Shown here: positions 35,792 to 43,541 of the stretch, piece after piece
Layout: every line of letters starts with the position of its first letter
How positions within the stretch are numbered: position 1 is the stretch's first letter
DNA from: Flavobacterium sp.
GTDB taxonomy: Bacteria; Bacteroidota; Bacteroidia; Flavobacteriales; Flavobacteriaceae
Direction: 5' to 3'
NCBI GenBank assembly: GCA_029946065.1
Contig: JAQSDU010000019.1
Coordinates: 124,001 to 188,000 of the forward strand
Length of the DNA: 64,000 bases
Position numbers and translations under genes: made by a program
The notes under the pieces: model-generated
Databases searched by the model: none
Told to the model about the DNA's origin: nothing
The model's input: only the letters and a program-made list of their open reading frames with translations

Positions 35792-36919
35792 ATGTCAGGC
35801 ATCTACATCCATATTCCGTTCTGCAAACAAGCTTGCTATTATTGCGACTTCCATTTTTCGACTTCTATGAAAAATAAAGGTGCGATGGTTTTGGCTTTGG
35901 CCAAAGAAATAAAAATGCGTAAAAGCGAATTCAAGGATGAAATTGTTGAAACAGTTTATTTCGGCGGCGGAACACCAAGCGTACTTTCCAATGCCGAAAT
36001 CAATTTCCTGACCCAATGTGTTTATGACAATTTTAATGTGTCTTCAGCACCAGAAATCACGCTCGAAGCCAATCCAGATGATTTATCCGATAACCGAATA
36101 ATCGAATTATCAAATACACCTGTCAACCGATTGAGCATCGGCATTCAATCTTTTTTCGAAGATGATTTGCAGATGATGAACCGCGCGCACAATTCGGAGG
36201 AAGCCAAAAAATGCCTTGAAACAGCAGTGCAATATTTCGACAATATTTCACTCGATTTGATATACGGAATTCCAGGCATGAGCAATGAAAAATGGCAACA
36301 AAACATCGAAACGGCATTGGCTTTCGGCATTCCGCACATTTCGAGTTATGCTTTGACGGTCGAGCCTAAAACAGCCTTAAAAAAACTTATTCAAACCGGA
36401 AAAATTGCTGCGCCAAAAGACGATGTCGCCCAGGAGCATTTTGAAATTTTGGTCGAAGCGCTTGAGAGAAATGGATTTATACATTATGAATTGTCCAATT
36501 TCGCAAAAGAAAATTATTTTTCAAAGAACAATTCAGCATATTGGTTGGGGAAAAAATATATCGGAATTGGACCTTCGGCGCACAGTTATGACGGAATTTC
36601 CAGAAGTTGGAACATTGCCAACAATTCCCTTTATTTAAAAAGGATTGAAGAAGGAAAGCTGCCGTCAGAAACAGAAATCTTAACCAAAAATGACCGCTAT
36701 AACGAATATATTATGACCGGATTGCGCACAGTATGGGGCGTTTCGCTTTCGCGGATTGCAACTGAATTCGGAACGGAATATTTGGATTACCTGAACAAAA
36801 ATGCCCAAAAATATATTGACGACGGGAAACTAATAGTCGAAAATAATACGTTGAAAACGACTAAAAGCGGAAAGTTTTTGGGCGATGGTATCGCCAGTGA
36901 TTTGTTTATGCTGAACTAG
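35792..36919 (+). CDS. hemW: Radical SAM heme chaperone HemW
   Basis: The 375-aa protein binds a 4Fe-4S cluster through C11, C15 and C18 (FCKQACYYCDF) and belongs to the HemW group, which delivers heme; older annotation calls it oxygen-independent coproporphyrinogen oxidase. Other landmarks are YFGGGTPSVL (SAM binding), EANPDDL, NRLSIGIQSF, and DLIYGIPGMS. A C-terminal HemN-like domain holds RYNEYIMTGLRT. The ATG at 35792 gives the standard N-terminus (MSGIYIHIPFC) but leaves only 2 bp after an upstream terminator, so there is no room for a leader. Confidence 0.94.
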   Translation: MSGIYIHIPFCKQACYYCDFHFSTSMKNKGAMVLALAKEIKMRKSEFKDEIVETVYFGGGTPSVLSNAEINFLTQCVYDNFNVSSAPEITLEANPDDLSDNRIIELSNTPVNRLSIGIQSFFEDDLQMMNRAHNSEEAKKCLETAVQYFDNISLDLIYGIPGMSNEKWQQNIETALAFGIPHISSYALTVEPKTALKKLIQTGKIAAPKDDVAQEHFEILVEALERNGFIHYELSNFAKENYFSKNNSAYWLGKKYIGIGPSAHSYDGISRSWNIANNSLYLKRIEEGKLPSETEILTKNDRYNEYIMTGLRTVWGVSLSRIATEFGTEYLDYLNKNAQKYIDDGKLIVENNTLKTTKSGKFLGDGIASDLFMLN

Positions 36920-36930
36920 TTTCAGCATAA
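36906..36930. repeat. Short inverted repeat at the hemW end
   Basis: TTATGCTGAA pairs with TTCAGCATAA around the hemW stop codon. A similar TGCTGAA..TTCAGCA palindrome lies at about 37140-37160, so the two flank the GIY-YIG remnant. Confidence 0.6.
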
Positions 36931-36956
36931 ATAAATCTGGGAGTGGGGCTGCCTCT

Positions 36957-37121
36957 ACAAAAAAATATAATGCAACGATTTTAATTTATTTTGAAATATT
37001 TGATGATTATTCAGATGCTTTTAAAAGAGAAAAGCAATTGAAAAATTGACACAGTGAATGGAAATGGAATTTGATTAAGCGTTCCAATCCTGAGATAAAA
37101 GATTTATATTTGGACTTATAA
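36957..37121 (+). pseudogene. Remnant of a GIY-YIG endonuclease (C-terminal part)
   Basis: This stretch reads TKKYNATILIYFEIFDDYSD, AFKREKQLKN, an in-frame TGA (37047-37049), then HSEWKWNLIKRSNPEIKDLY and a natural stop. It is the C-terminal half of the small GIY-YIG family common in Bacteroidota, in which KQLKNWHREWK-type sequence is conserved. The TGA replaces the tryptophan codon TGG. The catalytic N-terminal half is missing, so it is non-functional. Confidence 0.8.
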
Positions 37122-37161
37122 TTGGCATCTCTTACGAGATGCTGAAACGAGTTCAGCATAA

Positions 37162-37929
37162 ATGAAAGCAACAATCCAACATAACGACCAATTTTTAGAA
37201 GTCGATTTCTCAAAACCAATTGATATTTCGATTCCGTTGACCAATACATCCGACAATCCGATTGCGTGGTATATTGACAAGCCTGTCATCGAACCTGTTG
37301 TTTTCGGCGATTGGATTGGAAAAGTCTCAGAAGGAAAATCATCGACAAATTTCAATAATATTTTCTTCAATCCGCACGGACATGGCACGCATACCGAATG
37401 TTTGGGACATATCACACGTGAATTTTACAGCGTTAACCAAAGCCTGAAGACTTTTTTCTTTTTTGCGGAATTGGTTTCGGTAATACCCGAACATGATGGA
37501 GACGATTTTATTATTACAAAAAGTCAACTTGAAAAGATTTTAAACGGAAAAAAGCCCGAAGCCATTGTTATCCGTACCCTTCCGAATAAAGAGGACAAAT
37601 TATCGATGAAATATTCTAATACAAATCCGCCGTATTTGCATGAAGACGCTGCGATTTTTATTCGAGAAATTGGAATAAAACATTTACTGATTGATTTACC
37701 TAGTGTTGACAAAGAACACGACGAGGGAAAATTATTGGCGCACAAAGCATTTTGGAATGTAAAAGATGTCAATAACCTGAATGATGATGCGCGTTTGGAT
37801 TGCACGATTACCGAAATGATTTTTGTGTCAGAATACATTCTTGATGGAACTTATTTGCTGAATTTACAAATCGCTTCGTTTGAAAATGATGCCAGTCCAA
37901 GTAAGCCCATTTTATATTATTTTAAATGA
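37162..37929 (+). CDS. Cyclase family protein (kynurenine formamidase-like metal hydrolase)
   Basis: The 255-aa protein belongs to the cyclase/KynB family. The metal-binding motif is H72-G-H74-G-T76-H77-T-E79 (NPHGHGTHTE), and a later block LIDLPSVDKEHDEG holds another conserved D/H cluster typical of the family. Members hydrolyse amides or lactones, for example N-formylkynurenine; the substrate here cannot be told from sequence. No signal peptide is seen. The gene starts 40 bp after the GIY-YIG remnant and stands alone. Confidence 0.85.
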   Translation: MKATIQHNDQFLEVDFSKPIDISIPLTNTSDNPIAWYIDKPVIEPVVFGDWIGKVSEGKSSTNFNNIFFNPHGHGTHTECLGHITREFYSVNQSLKTFFFFAELVSVIPEHDGDDFIITKSQLEKILNGKKPEAIVIRTLPNKEDKLSMKYSNTNPPYLHEDAAIFIREIGIKHLLIDLPSVDKEHDEGKLLAHKAFWNVKDVNNLNDDARLDCTITEMIFVSEYILDGTYLLNLQIASFENDASPSKPILYYFK

Positions 37930-37933
37930 TAAA

Positions 37934-37978
37934 TTTTGAATTATGAATGTGCGTTAATTAAAAATTTATAATTCAAAA
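37934..37978. repeat. Inverted repeat between the cyclase and YjbR-like genes
   Basis: TTTTGAATTAT and ATAATTCAAAA are perfect inverted copies separated by about 23 bp. It could form a weak AT-rich hairpin after the cyclase gene. Confidence 0.5.
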
Positions 37979-37992
37979 CTCAAAATATTTTT

Positions 37993-38364
37993 ATGAACAT
38001 CCAACTATATTTTGACTATTGTTTGTCCAAAAAAGGCGTTACCGAACATTTCCCGTTTGACGAAGACACTTTGGTGTTTAAAGTCGGTGGAAAAATGTTT
38101 GCGCTTTCGTCTTTGTCAGAATGGGAAAAGGGAAGTCCGTCTGCCAATCTCAAATGCGATCCAGAAAAAGCCGATGAATTGCGGGCAGAATATGACGGCA
38201 TCAATCCGGGTTGGCACATGAGCAAAGTGCATTGGAATACCGTAAAGATCAATGCAGATGTCCCAGACAAGCTGCTCAAAAAACTCATCGACGATTCTTA
38301 TGAACTGGTTTTCAAAAGCCTGACTAAAAAAATCCAAACCGAAATTACCGAATTAGAAAATTAG
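37993..38364 (+). CDS. MmcQ/YjbR family protein
   Basis: The 123-aa cytoplasmic protein matches the YjbR/MmcQ family, whose fold (CyaY-like) is often described as DNA-binding. Typical blocks are GVTEHFPFDEDTLVFKVGGKMFAL, split here at the FxFDxxTLVFKV core, and INPGWHMSKVHWNTV. Length is normal. No closely associated partner; the PH-SHOCT gene follows after 44 bp with its own -7 box. Confidence 0.88.
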   Translation: MNIQLYFDYCLSKKGVTEHFPFDEDTLVFKVGGKMFALSSLSEWEKGSPSANLKCDPEKADELRAEYDGINPGWHMSKVHWNTVKINADVPDKLLKKLIDDSYELVFKSLTKKIQTEITELEN

Positions 38365-38368
38365 GCAT

Positions 38369-38376
38369 TACTTTTG
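38369..38376 (+). promoter_or_regulatory. Candidate -7 box of the PH-SHOCT gene
   Basis: TACTTTTG fits TAnnTTTG and lies 32 bp before the start at 38409. No -33 element is evident. Confidence 0.4.
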
Positions 38377-38408
38377 CACAAAATCCAGCAAACCAAGCTA
38401 TTTTAGAC

Positions 38409-39152
38409 ATGAACGAACAACTCAAGAAATTCCTGAACGAAGAACAAGATCCGAAAGCCGTAGAAAAAATCACTTCAAAACTGAATGACCTTTTGATGAA
38501 AGGTGAGGAGATAGGTTATATCGGTGTACAAAAAAAACCGGTGACTGTTTTTCCTGACAGTTTGGTTGTAACGAATAAACGAATTATTCTTTGTAGTCCG
38601 AAAAACCTCGGATTGTCAATGGATTTCAATGATTATACTTGGGATGATATTGAAAGTGTTTTTGTAAAGGAGAATATTTTGGGTTCAGAAGTTTCCTTTA
38701 CAACTAAGACCGATTTGTCAATTTCCATCGATTATATTCCAAAAACGCAGGCGCGGAAATTATATACTTTTTCAAAAGAACAGCTCGATATTCTGAAAAA
38801 TGGACCTATTGCAGAAGTAGCAGTTGCTCTTGAAGCGCCAAAACTAGCTGATGAAATTGAAGTGGCTGAAATTCCTGCCCAATCGCCTGAAGCTGTTGAA
38901 ACGATAGAAGAAATAGAAACCGAAGAAGTGACTAATTTTGCAGAAATTATGCCGATCGTACAACCTGAATTTTCTGCACCTGATTTAGCCGCCAACCAAC
39001 AAGCGGAAGGCAAAATTGAAAAAACATTGGCAGAATTATCCAATGAAGAATTGTTTGAAAAACTACAGAATTATAAAAAATTACTCGATAACGGATTGAT
39101 CCTGCAAGGTGAATATGATGCTTTGAAGAAAGAGATTTTGAGTCATATGTAA
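38409..39152 (+). CDS. PH domain and SHOCT domain protein
   Basis: The 247-aa soluble protein starts with a bacterial PH-like domain (about 30-130: VTVFPDSLVVTNKRIILCSP is the hallmark strand-turn-strand). A long acidic, low-complexity linker rich in E, A and I follows (about 135-200). The end is a SHOCT motif (LSNEELFEKLQNYKKLLDNG, then EYDALKKEIL). Bacterial PH domains and SHOCT helices often mediate oligomerisation or membrane-proximal assembly. The function is unknown. Confidence 0.85.
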   Translation: MNEQLKKFLNEEQDPKAVEKITSKLNDLLMKGEEIGYIGVQKKPVTVFPDSLVVTNKRIILCSPKNLGLSMDFNDYTWDDIESVFVKENILGSEVSFTTKTDLSISIDYIPKTQARKLYTFSKEQLDILKNGPIAEVAVALEAPKLADEIEVAEIPAQSPEAVETIEEIETEEVTNFAEIMPIVQPEFSAPDLAANQQAEGKIEKTLAELSNEELFEKLQNYKKLLDNGLILQGEYDALKKEILSHM

Positions 39153-39188
39153 TCTTGAGTCAGAAAAGTCAGAAAGTTGGAAAGACAC

Positions 39189-39227
39189 AAAGCCTGAAAA
39201 TCATTAAGATGTTCAGGCTTTTATATT
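39189..39227. terminator. Bidirectional terminator between convergent genes
   Basis: AAAGCCTGAA pairs with TTCAGGCTTT, followed by a T-rich tract. Outer sequences (CAGAAAGTTGGAAAG and CTTTTCCAACTTCCGG) also pair, giving a longer nested hairpin. Confidence 0.85.
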
Positions 39228-39268
39228 TTGTTGTACTTCCGGACTTTTCCAACTTCCGGACTTACCGA

Positions 39269-40366
39269 CTATAAAGTTTTTTTTTGCTTTTCTACGAAAT
39301 TATGCGCTTGCAGCTCTAATAATTCAGTAGCTTTTTGACGCTGTAAATTGTACAATCCTTTGTCTTCCGCGATATCACCATAAACCTTGTCGTGCATTGC
39401 CGCGCTGGTTTTAACCAATAAATCACGTTGGTATTTGTCTTGTGTAAGTGTCGCTTTTAGGGCTGTTTCTATATCTTCAAGCTTGAAGTCGTATTCGCCT
39501 TTCGGGGAAAGTAATTTGGCAATAATTGGCGAGGTTTCGATCGCAAGAAATAGCAGCATGATAAAAAGTGATGGCAGTTGCGGGAGCTTACCCAATGCAT
39601 TGATGCGTGCCATTAACCCGTCGAATCCGTCGATTATCGGTTGTGTGTCGGTTACTTTTTTGTCTAAATCGGCTTGTAATGTTTTGGTTTTGGCTTCTTT
39701 TTCGGCAATTTTGGCGAGATTGTTCTTCCGCAAAGTATCCAACTCTGATTTAGCGAGATTGTGCTTGGCGATTTTTTCTTTGAAAACCGGACCTTTTCCG
39801 AGTTTCATGGTGCCTTTGGTGCCCTCAGCTTCTGTGATGTAAGTGGTGTACAAGGCGTTGACCTCGGTTTCTTTTTTGGTGATTTCCGATTTCAGGCTAT
39901 CGATTTCTGTCTTATTTTTATCGAGATCAGATTGGAAATAACTGGCAACTTCTTTCTTATTGCTCAGTGCCATTGCGTTTTTTTCTTTCAATAAAACAGT
40001 ATCGATTTCTTTTTCAAAAATCTTGATTTCTAATGGTTTTGAAATAACGATGGCAATGATAATTGCTAAAATTATCCTTGGTGTCGCTTGTAACAATTCG
40101 CTCGAAAACTTATCGCGTTTACGGATTGTGGAAACAATAAAACGGTCGAGATTAAAAATCAGCAAACCCCAAACTACACCAAAAGCCATTGCGGGCCAAA
40201 TGCTGTCGAATACCGTAAAAAGCGCATAAGAACTGGCAATAAAAGCCATTACGGCAGTGAAGAAAACAGTTGCGCCGATACCGGCAAATTTGGTTTGTTC
40301 GCCTTCGGAACAGGTTTCGAGGAGTTTTTTGTCGGCTCCCGAACACAGGATAAAAAATTGTTTCAT
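39269..40366 (-). CDS. DUF4407 domain-containing membrane protein
   Basis: The 365-aa protein matches DUF4407. A short N-terminus (FFILCSGADKKLLETC) is followed by membrane helices at about 29-50, 57-75 and 95-112. A long charged coiled-coil region (about 115-240) is rich in K, E, D and T. A fourth helix follows (LPSLFIMLLFLAIETSPIIAKLL, about 255-277, typical motif). It is a conserved inner-membrane protein of unknown function. It is transcribed alone from a -7 box 32 bp upstream. Confidence 0.88.
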   Translation of the reverse strand: MKQFFILCSGADKKLLETCSEGEQTKFAGIGATVFFTAVMAFIASSYALFTVFDSIWPAMAFGVVWGLLIFNLDRFIVSTIRKRDKFSSELLQATPRIILAIIIAIVISKPLEIKIFEKEIDTVLLKEKNAMALSNKKEVASYFQSDLDKNKTEIDSLKSEITKKETEVNALYTTYITEAEGTKGTMKLGKGPVFKEKIAKHNLAKSELDTLRKNNLAKIAEKEAKTKTLQADLDKKVTDTQPIIDGFDGLMARINALGKLPQLPSLFIMLLFLAIETSPIIAKLLSPKGEYDFKLEDIETALKATLTQDKYQRDLLVKTSAAMHDKVYGDIAEDKGLYNLQRQKATELLELQAHNFVEKQKKTL

Positions 40367-40397
40367 GATGATTTGATTTTGATGATGATGGTATTTA

Positions 40398-40405
40398 CAA
40401 ATTTA
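40398..40405 (-). promoter_or_regulatory. Candidate -7 box of the DUF4407 gene
   Basis: TAAATTTG on the minus strand lies 31 bp before the start codon at 40366. No -33 match at the right spacing. Confidence 0.4.
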
Positions 40406-40499
40406 ACGCCAAAAATTTCTGTTTGTTGTAAATCGTTGGTTTTATTTGTGTTAGGTGCTGATTTTGAGCAGAAAGCGTTTGCTTCGCCTATTCGCTGGC

Positions 40500-40585
40500 G
40501 CTCGGGTGGGATAGAGGTGTTATCCTTTTTGCTCCTTCTTTAGGATCAAAAAGATATAGCCGAAAGCCCGACCGAAGGGAAAGCC
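40500..40585. repeat. Interspersed hairpin repeat, copy C
   Basis: GGGATAGAGGTGTTATCC, a hairpin around TTTTTGCTCC..GGATCAAAAAGATA, then AGCCCGACCGAAGGGAAAGCC. The arrangement (GGGAT...GGTTATCC, hairpin, AGATA..AGC, GCCG/GCCCG) parallels copies A and B, and the right end matches copy D (43.5 kb). Confidence 0.65.
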
Positions 40586-40614
40586 AAAAAAAATCCACTC
40601 AAAAGAATGGATTT
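40584..40614 (-). terminator. Terminator of the BlaI-M56-TonB operon
   Basis: Read on the minus strand, AAATCCA pairs with TGGATTT across a 10-nt loop and runs into eight T residues, a few bases after the stop of the TonB-like gene. Confidence 0.8.
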
Positions 40615-40619
40615 ACAAG

Positions 40620-41045
40620 TTACTTTTTGTCTTGCAGTGAGATGGGTAGTGAATATAACACGCGCACTGCCTTGCCATTTTGCATTCCGGGTTGCCATTT
40701 TGGAGATGCTTTTAAAACCCTGGCTGCTTCATCACCGGTTCCATGTCCGAGATCCCTGAGGATTTTGATGTTTGAAAGCGTACCGTCTTTTTCGACTATG
40801 AATTGCATATAAATTTTTCCGGTCCCTTTAAATTTTTTTGGATACGTATAACTATTGGCGACGTACTCATAAAATTTCTGCATGCCGCCTGGGAATTCCG
40901 GTTTTTTCTCAACGGCGTTGTATATCGACTCATCTGCGAGTTGTTCTGTTGTTTTCGCTTCTTGTTTTTTGGTTGTTACTTGTGCATGCATAATGCTTGT
41001 GAAACAGCACATTAGTGCGAAAAGGAAGGTAGTTTTGGTTTTCAT
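40620..41045 (-). CDS. Secreted TonB C-terminal domain protein
   Basis: The 141-aa precursor has a signal peptide (about 1-21, MHAQ) and a TonB C-terminal domain over residues 45-138: KKPEFPGGMQKFYEYV, then GKIYMQFIVEKDGTLSNIKI, and VLKASPKWQPGMQNGKAV. A true TonB would have an N-terminal membrane anchor and a proline-rich spacer; this one looks soluble in the periplasm. It is the last gene of an operon with the M56 protein (18-bp gap) and BlaI. Known: such TonB-like domains in Bacteroidota act in periplasmic signalling or energy transfer. The exact role here is unknown. Confidence 0.85.
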   Translation of the reverse strand: MKTKTTFLFALMCCFTSIMHAQVTTKKQEAKTTEQLADESIYNAVEKKPEFPGGMQKFYEYVANSYTYPKKFKGTGKIYMQFIVEKDGTLSNIKILRDLGHGTGDEAARVLKASPKWQPGMQNGKAVRVLYSLPISLQDKK

Positions 41046-41063
41046 AGTAATTAATTTTTAGAT

Positions 41064-42791
41064 TTATTCTTCTCCCATAATTGTGATTGGCAATGTAAAA
41101 GCTACTCTTACAGCTTTACCATTTGTTTTTCCCGGCAGCCAGTTATCGCTGTTTTTTAAAACTCTTGTGACTTCTTCATCGCTTCCAAATCCGGCGCTGC
41201 GAAGTATTTTTATGTTGGTGATTGCGCCGCTTTTTTCTACAACAAATTGTGCAAAAATAGTTGCTTTTCCTTTGATTTCAGTCGGTACTTTGAAGTCGTG
41301 ACTGAAGTTGCCGTAGAATTTTTCAAACCCGTCTTTTGGTTCCGGTTTTTGTTCGGCTGTTGTGAAGATCTCGTCTTCTTGTTCAGTAGCAATTTTCGTT
41401 TTTGCGAACTTTTTATTGGCTGCTTTGGCGTCTTCAGCGAAAATTTCAATGGTGTCGCCACTATATTTTTTCTTTTCTTTTCCCATTTCGGTTTTGTCAA
41501 AGTAAGCATGTGTATAAAACCAGTATTGAAAAGGCTGCGGATGCTTTTTAGTTCTGGCATTTTTGAGAATTACACTGCCTGAAAAATAAGCAATTTCTGT
41601 TGGTTTGTATTTGTTCAAAGCTGTGTTTGGGACATTTTTTCCGTCAATCCAGATGGCGTAATTTTTGGCGTTTTTAAAACTTTTTAGTTCTTTATCGGTA
41701 GGCGATTTTTTATAAGTTCTTTCTGGTGCAATAAGGAAAGCGGCATATTTTGTTCGTTCATCGGATGTTAATTCTTCATAGAGCTTGTCGAGAATTACCG
41801 CTTTGCTTCTGTCTTTTTTAGGCGTTTTCCATCCGCATTTGTAAACAATTATTCGAGTGCCTGTGAAGTAAGCTGCATTTCTTTTTTCTTTTGAAGTTTG
41901 TGATTTCTGGGTTTGATTGGTAAGATCGGTTTGCGTTTCTTGCGCAACAGTTTCCGTACACAAGAAGAAAACAAGTGCTGAAAGTAGCGGTAAAATTGTA
42001 ATTTTCCTGAGTAATGCCGCCGTTGCAGAAGTGGTTTTTGTCATCATAATCAGTCGTTTTTTGGTTAAGGAATAGTTGAGGTTGCTGGCAAGGTTTATGG
42101 TTTGAAAGTTGGCTTTCGACAATAATAATTTTTGGTAAAAAGGCACGTCATTATTGACGGCAACAACTTTTTCGTCGGCGAGAAATTCGTGGTTGAGTTG
42201 CATGGCTTTTTTGTAAAAGGCGAATATCGGATTGAACCAGAAGATGGTCTTTACAGTTTCAATAAAAAGCACATCTAATGTATGTTTTTGAAGGACATGT
42301 GTGAGTTCATGCGTATATAATTCTGCTTCGATATTACGATTGTTGTAATCGGTTTCATTGATAAAAATCGTGTTGCCGAAGGTGTGTGGAAGCGTTTTTT
42401 CTTTCACCAACGCCAGATGGGCATTTTGGAATTTGACTTTTATCGATGTATTTTTCTTTTGGTTGATTTTTATAAGGTTGCTGACGAAACGGAAACTGAA
42501 AAATACTAAGCCGATTCCGTATAAAACCCACAAAATATAGGGTGTGTAATCTATTTCTTCAATCGGCTGCGTAAAATCGGTTTGAATGAATGGCATTTGT
42601 TGTATAGTTGTCGCTTGAACAACTTTAGAAATGATTTCAATTGTAATAAACGGAATGGCAAATGAAAATACAATCGCGAATAGTAGGAAAAACCTATTGA
42701 AACGGTGCATTTTTTCTCTTTCTAGGAAAAGGTGATAGGCGACCAGCAATACCAATGCACCAACGGATGATTTGATTAGGAAATCGATCAT
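41064..42791 (-). CDS. M56 (BlaR1-like) membrane metallopeptidase with C-terminal TonB-like domain
   Basis: The 575-aa protein has about four membrane helices in its first 300 residues and a zinc-peptidase site: H161-E-L-T-H165, with the third ligand in NHEFLADEKV. The ectodomain ends in a TonB-like C-terminal domain (KPEPKDGFEKFYGNF, FAQFVVEKSGAITNIKI, NSDNWLPGKTNGKAV). Known: in the BlaR1/MecR1 family the sensor peptidase, when triggered, leads to inactivation of its cognate BlaI repressor. Here a TonB-like domain replaces the penicillin-binding sensor, so the signal is not obviously a beta-lactam. The start overlaps the blaI-like stop by 4 bp. Confidence 0.9.
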   Translation of the reverse strand: MIDFLIKSSVGALVLLVAYHLFLEREKMHRFNRFFLLFAIVFSFAIPFITIEIISKVVQATTIQQMPFIQTDFTQPIEEIDYTPYILWVLYGIGLVFFSFRFVSNLIKINQKKNTSIKVKFQNAHLALVKEKTLPHTFGNTIFINETDYNNRNIEAELYTHELTHVLQKHTLDVLFIETVKTIFWFNPIFAFYKKAMQLNHEFLADEKVVAVNNDVPFYQKLLLSKANFQTINLASNLNYSLTKKRLIMMTKTTSATAALLRKITILPLLSALVFFLCTETVAQETQTDLTNQTQKSQTSKEKRNAAYFTGTRIIVYKCGWKTPKKDRSKAVILDKLYEELTSDERTKYAAFLIAPERTYKKSPTDKELKSFKNAKNYAIWIDGKNVPNTALNKYKPTEIAYFSGSVILKNARTKKHPQPFQYWFYTHAYFDKTEMGKEKKKYSGDTIEIFAEDAKAANKKFAKTKIATEQEDEIFTTAEQKPEPKDGFEKFYGNFSHDFKVPTEIKGKATIFAQFVVEKSGAITNIKILRSAGFGSDEEVTRVLKNSDNWLPGKTNGKAVRVAFTLPITIMGEE

Positions 42792-43159
42792 TGCTGTTGT
42801 TTTTGGATTTGTTTGTCGATGATTTTGCGGAGTTCTTCTAGTTCTGAAGCCGAAAGATTGGTTTCGGTGGTAAAGAAAGAAGCGAATTGGGAAGCCGAAT
42901 TGTTGAAGAAATTCTTGATCAATCCGTTAACATGTTTCGAGAAATAGTCCGATTTGGCGACGAGCGGATAATATTCACGGGAATTGCCAAATTCAATGTA
43001 AGCGACGAAATGCTTGTCGATCATGCGCTTTAATAAAGTGGCAACGGTTGTTGTAGCTGGTTTTGGTGCCGGATAGGCTTCGAGGAGGTCTTTCATGAAA
43101 GCTTTTTCAAGTTTCCAAAGGTGCTCCATTAACTGTTCTTCTGAGTTGGTCAATTGCAT
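42788..43159 (-). CDS. BlaI/MecI/CopY-family transcriptional repressor
   Basis: The 123-aa protein has a winged-helix DNA-binding domain (SEEQLMEHLWKLEKAFMKDL, and TTVATLLKRMIDKHFV as recognition region) and a C-terminal dimerisation helix (SASELEELRKIIDKQI). Known: members repress their own operon and are removed by proteolysis after M56 peptidase signalling. First gene of the operon blaI-like/M56/TonB-like on the minus strand. A palindrome of the BlaI type lies over the promoter 24 bp upstream, which predicts autorepression. Confidence 0.93.
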   Translation of the reverse strand: MQLTNSEEQLMEHLWKLEKAFMKDLLEAYPAPKPATTTVATLLKRMIDKHFVAYIEFGNSREYYPLVAKSDYFSKHVNGLIKNFFNNSASQFASFFTTETNLSASELEELRKIIDKQIQKQQQ

Positions 43160-43182
43160 TGCTCTACGTTTTTAGAATTAAC

Positions 43183-43217
43183 TCTACAAATGTAGAAGTA
43201 AATTTTAAAAATGCAAA
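43183..43217 (-). promoter_or_regulatory. BlaI-type operator overlapping the promoter of the blaI-M56-TonB operon
   Basis: On the minus strand TTTG (43217-43214) is followed, after 19 bp, by TACATTTG (43194-43187), a complete Bacteroidota promoter. The palindrome TCTACA-AA-TGTAGA (43183-43196) contains TACAnnTGTA, the core of BlaI/MecI operators, and covers the -7 box. A bound repressor would block RNA polymerase directly. Confidence 0.8.
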
Positions 43218-43331
43218 TTATTTAGGTATTTTTTTTTAAATAGGATTTACATTTGATTTTAAATTTTGGAAATATAGTGATTGAATAACTAGCTTTCTTG
43301 GTGATTTCAGGTTTGCGTTAGATTTACTACG

Positions 43332-43535
43332 TCAGTTCGCTTCGCTCGGGTGAGAATAAGAGGAAAGCCGGTGGTTGTCAGGTATGTTAAATTTTAAAAC
43401 ACTAAATGCTGTTGTTTTGCGGGTTTGCGTTAGGGATGGGTGCGGAAATCCTGACATTGCTATTTGCTCGTTCTTCGGAATGATAGTAGTTCTGCAATGG
43501 CAGATTGGAGAGACAGCCCGACCGGAGGGAACGCC
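43332..43535. repeat. Interspersed repeat region, copy D, in a 382-bp intergenic space
   Basis: The space between blaI and the sigma-factor operon contains, besides the promoter at 43.19 kb, a GTTCGCTTCGCTCGGGTGAG block (43335-43354). A second block spans 43425-43535 (TTGCGTTAGGGATGGGTGCGG ... AGCCCGACCGGAGGGAACGCC, given in part). Its right end matches copy C at 40.58 kb. No open frame here has coding character. Confidence 0.6.
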
Positions 43536-43541
43536 CAAGAA

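Noticed and set aside
37007-37249. An 80-codon minus-strand frame with a familiar-looking LNSFQHLVRDA segment
   Set aside because: That phrase is the reverse reading of the conserved sequence around GIY-YIG remnants; the plus strand explains the region better.
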